A stretch of DNA of 64,000 bases. Origin: Betaproteobacteria bacterium UBA1934. Lineage in GTDB: Bacteria > Pseudomonadota > Gammaproteobacteria > Burkholderiales > Rhodocyclaceae. Below are positions 59,362 through 64,000 of the stretch, piece by piece. The DNA is taken from the NCBI GenBank assembly GCA_002337055.1, contig DDFG01000004.1, positions 376,382 to 440,381 of the forward strand, given 5' to 3'. Position 1 is the stretch's first letter; every line of letters begins with the position of its first letter. Under the pieces are notes generated by a model that was given only the letters and a program-made list of their open reading frames with translations, did not search any database and was not told the DNA's origin. Both the position numbers and the translations under genes were made by a program.

Positions 59362-59631
59362 ATGAGCGACCCCCTGGCTCACCTGCCCAATCTCGGCCCC
59401 AAGTCGCAGCAAATGCTGCTGGCGGCAGGGATCGCCACGCCCGAGGAATTGCGCCAAATGGGGGCGGTCGCCGCCTTCAGTCGCGTCAAGCGGGCATGCT
59501 CGGCCGCCAGCCTGAATTTGCTTTGGGCTCTGGAGGGCGCGCTTTCCGGGCTACCCTGGCAGGCAGTGGCGCACGAGCATCGCGCGAGCCTGTTGCTGGC
59601 GCTGGAAATGCACGAGCGCCACCTGGCTTGA
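59362..59631 (+). CDS. TfoX C-terminal domain protein
   Basis: An 89-residue protein: HLPNLGPKSQQMLLAAGIATPEELRQMGAVAAFSRVKR is the helix-hairpin-helix-like TfoX C-terminal domain, here without the N-terminal domain. TfoX/Sxy proteins promote competence in gamma-proteobacteria; single-domain proteins have no assigned role. Confidence 0.88.
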   Translation: MSDPLAHLPNLGPKSQQMLLAAGIATPEELRQMGAVAAFSRVKRACSAASLNLLWALEGALSGLPWQAVAHEHRASLLLALEMHERHLA

Positions 59632-59641
59632 ACAGCCGGCC

Positions 59642-59869
59642 TTGATCTTCGCTCCGCTGCACATCCGCGAGGAGGCGCTTCAAATCGCCCGTCCAGCCAC
59701 ATATGGATGCGACGCGAATCGATCTGAACTGGGAGCGGCCCTCGTTCTGCTGCTGCTCCCCATCCTCATCCTCTTGGTGTTTGTCGGCTTTCCGCCGCCG
59801 CTCCCGACCAAAGCGGCGCCAACGCGGTCGGTACCGGTCAAGAAAGAGGCGACGCCCAATGTTAAGTAG
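59642..59869 (+). CDS. Possible small membrane protein
   Basis: A 75-codon frame from a TTG, with one strong hydrophobic helix (GAALVLLLLPILILLVFVGF) and a Pro/Lys-rich tail (PPPLPTKAAPTRSVPVKKEATP). The part before the helix reads poorly and no clear ribosome-binding site was seen; the start may be further in. Not recognised. Confidence 0.3.
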   Translation: MIFAPLHIREEALQIARPATYGCDANRSELGAALVLLLLPILILLVFVGFPPPLPTKAAPTRSVPVKKEATPNVK

Positions 59870-59977
59870 CGCACATTCCCAATTTGGGGAATGCAACCTA
59901 TCATGGAGATAGAGTCAGCACTGCGCACAGATGGTGGCATACGACCACCCACCCATAAAGAGACAACAGGAGACGAC

Positions 59978-60460
59978 ATGGCAGCCGAATTGATTGCCTG
60001 GTCAGACGATTTCAGCGTCGGGATTCAGGAAGTGGACGAACAGCACCGCGTACTGGTGCAACTGCTTAACGAACTGCACACTGCGATCCGCGAGCACCAC
60101 GGCAAAGCGACTTCACGCGAGATTCTCGACCGCCTGGCCGAATACACCCGCACGCATTTTCTGCTCGAAGAAAGCCTGATGCGCGTTTGCCACTATCCGG
60201 GCTTCGAAATTCACAAGGCGCAGCACGAAGAACTGATCAAGGAAGTGGTGGCGCTACAGCACAAGCTGGACCACGATGGCACGACCATTACCTTCGAGCT
60301 GCTGCATTTTCTGAAAACCTGGCTGACGCAGCATATCAATGAAAGCGACAAACGCTTTGGCCAGCACTTCCAGAAATCCAGCCTGCAACCCTACGCAGCC
60401 TGGAGTCAGGAAGTGAAAGAGACCATGAAGAAAAAGAAATGGTGGTGGCAGTTCTGGTGA
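59978..60460 (+). CDS. Bacteriohemerythrin
   Basis: A 160-residue four-helix di-iron oxygen-binding protein. Iron ligands are seen in VDEQHRVLVQLLNELH, RTHFLLEESLM, HKAQHEELI and WLTQHINESDKRF. The C-terminal 25 residues are a basic, Trp-rich tail (KKKKWWWQFW), unusual and possibly membrane-touching. The ATG at 59978 follows AGGAGA. Roles in such organisms include oxygen storage or sensing for microaerobic respiration. Confidence 0.93.
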   Translation: MAAELIAWSDDFSVGIQEVDEQHRVLVQLLNELHTAIREHHGKATSREILDRLAEYTRTHFLLEESLMRVCHYPGFEIHKAQHEELIKEVVALQHKLDHDGTTITFELLHFLKTWLTQHINESDKRFGQHFQKSSLQPYAAWSQEVKETMKKKKWWWQFW

Positions 60461-60508
60461 TACGCGCTGGGGCGGTGCAACGAACGATAAGCGCCTCCCC
60501 TTGCCCGC

Positions 60509-62725
60509 TTACCCTCGCCGGACGCCCACCACACCCTTCACGTCGTGGATGATGCCCAGCGTCTTCTGTAGCTGGGCCAGCCCGCCGATTTCGACGGTAA
60601 AGCTCATGTGCGCCTTGCCCTGTTTGGACTGGGTATTTACGCCGATGACATTGAGCTTTTCTCTGGCGAAGATTTCGGAGATGTCGCGCAGCAAGCCCTG
60701 ACGGTCATGCGCGTCAACCACGATGTCGACCGGAAACACGCCGCCGCTGGTTGCCGCGCCGCCCCAATCGGTCTGAATGACGCGCTCTGGATGCAGCGCC
60801 GCCATGTGGATGAAGTTGGAGCAATCGGCACGGTGGATCGAAACACCCTTGCCGCGCGTGACGAAACCTTCGATCACGTCCGGCGGCGCCGGTTTGCAGC
60901 ATTGGGCCAACTGCGTCAGCAGGCGGTCGACGCCGACGATCAGAATGCCCTGGTGGTCGTCATGACGGGCGCTCTGGCGCACCGGCACTTCGTCGGGCCC
61001 CTGCGTCTCCGCCAGCAGGTCGCCGCCCTTGGCGACGGCCTGGAACTGCCGCTGGCTGTATTCACCGCGCGCGGCGGCAATGAAGAGATCGTCAGACTTG
61101 GCGTAGCCGAGCTTCTTGGCCAGTTCTTCGATATTCGCCCCGGTCTGCCCGAGGCGTTGCAGTTCCTTGGCGACCACTGCCCGTCCATCGGCTACCGTCT
61201 GATCCAGCGCCATGTTGGTGAACCAGTGGCGCACCTTCAGCCGCGCGCTCTTGGTATGGATGTAGTTGAGGCCCGGATTCAGCCAGTCGCGCGAGGGGCC
61301 GCCTTCCTTGGCGGTAATGATCTCGATGCGCTCGCCGGTATGCAGCGGCGTGTTCAACGGCACCAGCACGCCGTTGACCTTGGCGCCCCGGCAGCGGTGG
61401 CCGAGGTCGGTATGCACGCGATAAGCGAAGTCGACCGGCGTCGAACCGGCGGGCAGGTCGACCACCTTGCCGGCCGGCGTCAGCAGGTAAAGGGTTTCAT
61501 CCAGCGCCGCCTGTTTGTAGTGCTTGACCCAGTCGGAACTGTCCGAGACTTCGTCCTTCCACGACAGCAGTTGGCGCAGCCAGGCGATCTTCTCGTCGTA
61601 GTTGTCTTCGCCGCTTTTCTTGGTGCCTTCCTTGTAGCGCCAGTGCGCGGCGATGCCCAGTTCGGCGTGACGATGCATTTCGCGGGTGCGGATCTGCACC
61701 TCCAGCGAACGGCCGTCGGGGCAATGCACCGCCGTGTGCAGCGAACGGTAATGATTGCCTTTGGGGTTGGAGATGTAATCGTCGAATTCCTTGGGAATCG
61801 GCGTCCACAGGTTGTGCACGATGCCGAGCACCGTGTAGCAATCCTTGATTTCATCGACGATGACGCGCAGGGCGCGCACGTCATAGACTTCCGAGAAATC
61901 GACGCCCTTTTTGCGCATCTTGTTCCAGATGCTGTAAATGTGCTTCGGGCGGCCGTAGATTTCCGCGCTCGCGATGCCCGCCGCCTCGACCTCGTGGCGG
62001 ACGCGGGCGATGGCGTCGCTGATGAACTGCTCACGCTCGGTGCGCTTCTCATCGAGCTGTTTGGCGATGCTTTTGTAGATATCGGGATGCAAAAAGCGGA
62101 AGGAGAGGTCTTCCAGCTCCCATTTCAGTTCCCACACACCCAACCGGTTGGCAAGCGGCGAGTAGAGTTCCAGCGTCTCGCGCGCCACCTGCACGCGCAG
62201 ATCATCGGCGTGCGCCGCGTAGAAGCGCAAGGTTTGCGTGCGCGAGGCCAGGCGCAGAAGCACCACACGGATGTCTTCGACCATCGCCAGCAGCATCTTC
62301 CTGAGCACCTCGATCTGGGCGCGCATTTCCTGCGGGTTATGCTCGGCGTCGGCAACATAGCCATGCGTGATGGGGCGCAAGCGGTTCAGACGTGAAATGC
62401 CGTTGACCAGATGCGCGACCGCCTTGCCAAAGCGCGCCTCGATCAATTCGATGGCGTTCTCCTTGCAGGCGGGCAGCGAGAACAGCAATGCGGCGATACG
62501 GGCATCGGCATCGAGTTTGAGTCCGGCGATGATTGCCGCCATGCCCAGACCGTGCGCCCAGGTCGCCTCACCCGAGCCGAGCAGACGATCCGCGTAGATT
62601 TCGCACACATAATCAATCGCCTGGCGCAGGCGCGCGGCATCCTCGGCGCTCAATCCGTCGGCGAGGAGGCGGTGGCTTTGTTCGATGTCGTCGTGACCGG
62701 CGACGGAGTTGGCAACGGAGACCAT
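60509..62725 (-). CDS. relA: (p)ppGpp synthetase RelA
   Basis: A 738-residue long RSH protein with HD-like, synthetase, TGS, helical and ACT domains. The HD motif is lost: the position after DARIAALL reads FSLPACKE instead of HD. The synthetase loop has EFDD (IPKEFDDYI), the RelA form, rather than the RxKD of bifunctional SpoT. So this is a synthesis-only RelA; a SpoT-like partner should exist elsewhere. TGS (LPAGSTPVDFAYRVHTDLGHRC) and ACT (VDAHDRQGLLRDISEIF) support ribosome-dependent activation. Confidence 0.95.
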   Translation of the reverse strand: MVSVANSVAGHDDIEQSHRLLADGLSAEDAARLRQAIDYVCEIYADRLLGSGEATWAHGLGMAAIIAGLKLDADARIAALLFSLPACKENAIELIEARFGKAVAHLVNGISRLNRLRPITHGYVADAEHNPQEMRAQIEVLRKMLLAMVEDIRVVLLRLASRTQTLRFYAAHADDLRVQVARETLELYSPLANRLGVWELKWELEDLSFRFLHPDIYKSIAKQLDEKRTEREQFISDAIARVRHEVEAAGIASAEIYGRPKHIYSIWNKMRKKGVDFSEVYDVRALRVIVDEIKDCYTVLGIVHNLWTPIPKEFDDYISNPKGNHYRSLHTAVHCPDGRSLEVQIRTREMHRHAELGIAAHWRYKEGTKKSGEDNYDEKIAWLRQLLSWKDEVSDSSDWVKHYKQAALDETLYLLTPAGKVVDLPAGSTPVDFAYRVHTDLGHRCRGAKVNGVLVPLNTPLHTGERIEIITAKEGGPSRDWLNPGLNYIHTKSARLKVRHWFTNMALDQTVADGRAVVAKELQRLGQTGANIEELAKKLGYAKSDDLFIAAARGEYSQRQFQAVAKGGDLLAETQGPDEVPVRQSARHDDHQGILIVGVDRLLTQLAQCCKPAPPDVIEGFVTRGKGVSIHRADCSNFIHMAALHPERVIQTDWGGAATSGGVFPVDIVVDAHDRQGLLRDISEIFAREKLNVIGVNTQSKQGKAHMSFTVEIGGLAQLQKTLGIIHDVKGVVGVRRG

Positions 62726-62793
62726 GGCGCAATTATAAAGTCTGCGCCGCTTGCGGCATAATCGGCAGCGTCCGTCCCACTCGAGGAATTGCC

Positions 62794-63192
62794 ATGCCCC
62801 CCGCCGTGTTGCGCGTGGATCACATCCATGTGTTCGTGTCCGACCGAGCTGCCGCCGGGCGCTGGTATCGCGACGTGCTGGGCTTCACCGTCGCCCCCGC
62901 GCTGGCGCACTGGGCGGCCGACGGCGGGCCGCTGACGCTGGAAGACCGCAGCGGCGCGGTCCACCTCGCCCTCTTTGAAAAGCCGGTGGAGAAATGCCGC
63001 TCCACCATCGCGCTGGCGGCCGGCGCGAGCGCGTTTATGGCCTGGCGAGCGCATCTGGAAAGCGTGCTCGGGCAAGCGCTCGAGGTCGTCGATCACGACC
63101 TCGCCTGGTCGATCTACTTCAGCGATCCGGACGGCAACCCGTACGAAATTACCTGTTACGACTACGCCCAGGTCGCCGCAGCGCTTGCCTGA
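62794..63192 (+). CDS. VOC-family protein (glyoxalase-like)
   Basis: A 132-residue protein with betaalphabetabetabeta repeats: VDHIHVFVSDRAAAGRWYRDVLGFTV and SIYFSDPDGNPYEITCYDY. His in VDHIHV, Glu in PYEITC and others are likely metal ligands. The ATG at 62794 is preceded by GAGGAA. Divergent from relA by 68 bases. Substrate unknown. Confidence 0.88.
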   Translation: MPPAVLRVDHIHVFVSDRAAAGRWYRDVLGFTVAPALAHWAADGGPLTLEDRSGAVHLALFEKPVEKCRSTIALAAGASAFMAWRAHLESVLGQALEVVDHDLAWSIYFSDPDGNPYEITCYDYAQVAAALA

Positions 63193-63214
63193 CCGTATTT
63201 TCAGGAGAATTTGC

Positions 63215-63943
63215 ATGAAACTGTGCGCCATCCAGACCCCATTGGCGAAGGGTGATTTCGCCGCCAACATCGCGTCGCATCTCGATCTCATCGATCTGGC
63301 AAAGACCCATGTCGCCGACATAGTGCTTTTCCCCGAACTCTCGGTCAGCGGCTACGAGCCCGAACTAGCAGCGGCACTCGCCACCACGGCCGACGACCCC
63401 CGTTTCGCGGTTTTTCAACACCGCGCCGACGAATACGGAATGAACATCGCCATCGGCGTGCCAACACGCTCAGAGCATGGCGTGCACATCAGCCTGGTGG
63501 TCTTTCGCCCGCAACAATCACGGCTGACCTACTCCAAGTTCCATCTGCACGCGGACGAATTGCCCTATTTCGTCACGGGCCAAGCACCGCTAGCGCTGAT
63601 CGGCTCGGACAACGACGTAGCCCTGGCCATTTGCTACGAACTCTCGGTGCCCAGTCACGCGGCTTTCGCCGCCGAACACGGCGCGCGCGCCTATCTGGTT
63701 GGCGCGGTCAAGACCGCCAGCGGGGTCGATGCCGCAGAGCAGGCGCTGAGCGCCACCGCCCGCCGCCACCGCATGGCGGTGCTGCTCGCTAATTGTGTCG
63801 GCGAGTCCGGCGGCTATGCCTGCGCCGGGCGCTCGGCAGTCTGGTCGCCGCAAGGTAATCTGCTGGCGCAACTGGACGACCGGCAAACCGGGCTACTGAT
63901 CTACGACACCCTTTCCGACGAGGCGACATGCGTGACGCCATAA
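63215..63943 (+). CDS. Nitrilase-superfamily carbon-nitrogen hydrolase
   Basis: A 242-residue hydrolase with the Glu-Lys-Cys triad in FPELSVSGYEP, YSKFHLHADE and ALAICYELSVPSHA. Short for the family but with all core blocks. The ATG follows AGGAGA. It lies 22 bases after the VOC gene and overlaps the next gene by 16 bases. Substrate unknown. Confidence 0.9.
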   Translation: MKLCAIQTPLAKGDFAANIASHLDLIDLAKTHVADIVLFPELSVSGYEPELAAALATTADDPRFAVFQHRADEYGMNIAIGVPTRSEHGVHISLVVFRPQQSRLTYSKFHLHADELPYFVTGQAPLALIGSDNDVALAICYELSVPSHAAFAAEHGARAYLVGAVKTASGVDAAEQALSATARRHRMAVLLANCVGESGGYACAGRSAVWSPQGNLLAQLDDRQTGLLIYDTLSDEATCVTP

Positions 63944-64000
63944 GCGATAGCGGCGAACGCACCGCGCAGTGGTCGCGCCGATTTGCCAACCCCTATCTGC
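63928..64000 (+). CDS. Start of an unidentified gene, cut by the window end
   Basis: ATG at 63928 with GAGG upstream, open to the window edge (MRDAISDSGERTAQWSRRFANPYL). It overlaps the hydrolase end by 16 bases. Too short to identify. Confidence 0.4.
   Translation, partial: MRDAISDSGERTAQWSRRFANPYL

Noticed and set aside
60461..60508. Possible terminator between hemerythrin and relA
   Set aside because: GGGGCG/CGCCTCCCC pairing is interrupted, the loop is long and no T-run follows.
60608..62395. 595-codon open frame on the + strand opposite relA
   Set aside because: Shadow of relA: no ribosome-binding site, no domain, and repetitive His/Arg/Asp composition.

Overview
The window is 64 kb of a roughly 60% GC, densely packed chromosome of a betaproteobacterium, most likely a Rhodocyclales-type organism. 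Evidence is the gene content and order: ribF-ileS-lspA-fkpB-ispH beside a minor-pilin/PilY1 cluster, an SseA-type sulfurtransferase, FolE2 (GTP cyclohydrolase IB), ppx/ppk, a RelA-type (p)ppGpp synthetase, an Mla-type lipid transporter, and a DUF1631 gene under a c-di-GMP riboswitch. The family assignment is inference; no rRNA or tRNA gene is present to confirm it.

Layout. 1-9 kb (+): end of an alpha-2-macroglobulin, then a tightly coupled signalling operon (LytS-type histidine kinase, GAF-GAF-GGDEF diguanylate cyclase, LytTR response regulator), a flavoprotein and pbpC. 9-24 kb (-): a long run holding ribF, ileS, lspA, fkpB, ispH, then fimT-like/pilV/pilW/pilX/pilY1/small protein/pilE and a TonB-like gene; amiC and tsaE lie upstream on the same strand. 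24-28 kb (+): queG, then a c-di-GMP-I (GEMM) riboswitch, a possible 37-codon leader ORF and the DUF1631 gene. 28-30 kb (-): a lysine-rich small protein with its own terminator, a sulfurtransferase, a SpoIIAA-like protein and an EamA transporter. 30-36 kb (+): a 0.7 kb non-coding stretch, then an unusual cluster: APS kinase cysC, an FG-GAP/VCBS-type calcium-loop propeller protein, an unrecognised propeller-like protein, an isoprenylcysteine-methyltransferase-like membrane enzyme, and a second copy of the FG-GAP protein. 36-43 kb: YggS-type PLP protein, MmgE/PrpD protein, a convergent Rieske oxygenase, xseB-ispA-dxs and folE2. 43-51 kb (-): a small Cys-rich protein, a FimV-like protein, a CbiM-like membrane protein, an Mla-type operon (lipoprotein, MlaD, MlaF, STAS-fused MlaE) and ppx. 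51-54 kb (+): ppk behind a convincing Pho box, and a lipoprotein hydrolase. 54.6-56.9 kb: a small array of integron gene cassettes separated by three attC sites, with no integrase in the window (CALIN type); the cassettes encode a HEPN-like protein, a VOC protein, a PIN/NYN-like nuclease and a GNAT acetyltransferase. 57-64 kb: small metabolic and unknown genes, a hemerythrin, relA (-), a VOC protein and a nitrilase-family hydrolase.

How it fits together. Three themes recur. First, cyclic di-GMP and surface behaviour: a diguanylate cyclase with an intact inhibitory site is embedded in a LytS/LytTR operon, a c-di-GMP riboswitch precedes DUF1631, and the type IV pilus minor-pilin locus and a FimV-like hub are in the same window. 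Second, phosphate and stringent response: ppx/ppk under a PhoB-type box, and relA. Third, isoprenoid supply: ispH, ispA and dxs. The most likely undescribed units are the cysC/propeller/methyltransferase cluster at 30.8-36.2 kb and the integron cassettes at 54.6-56.9 kb.
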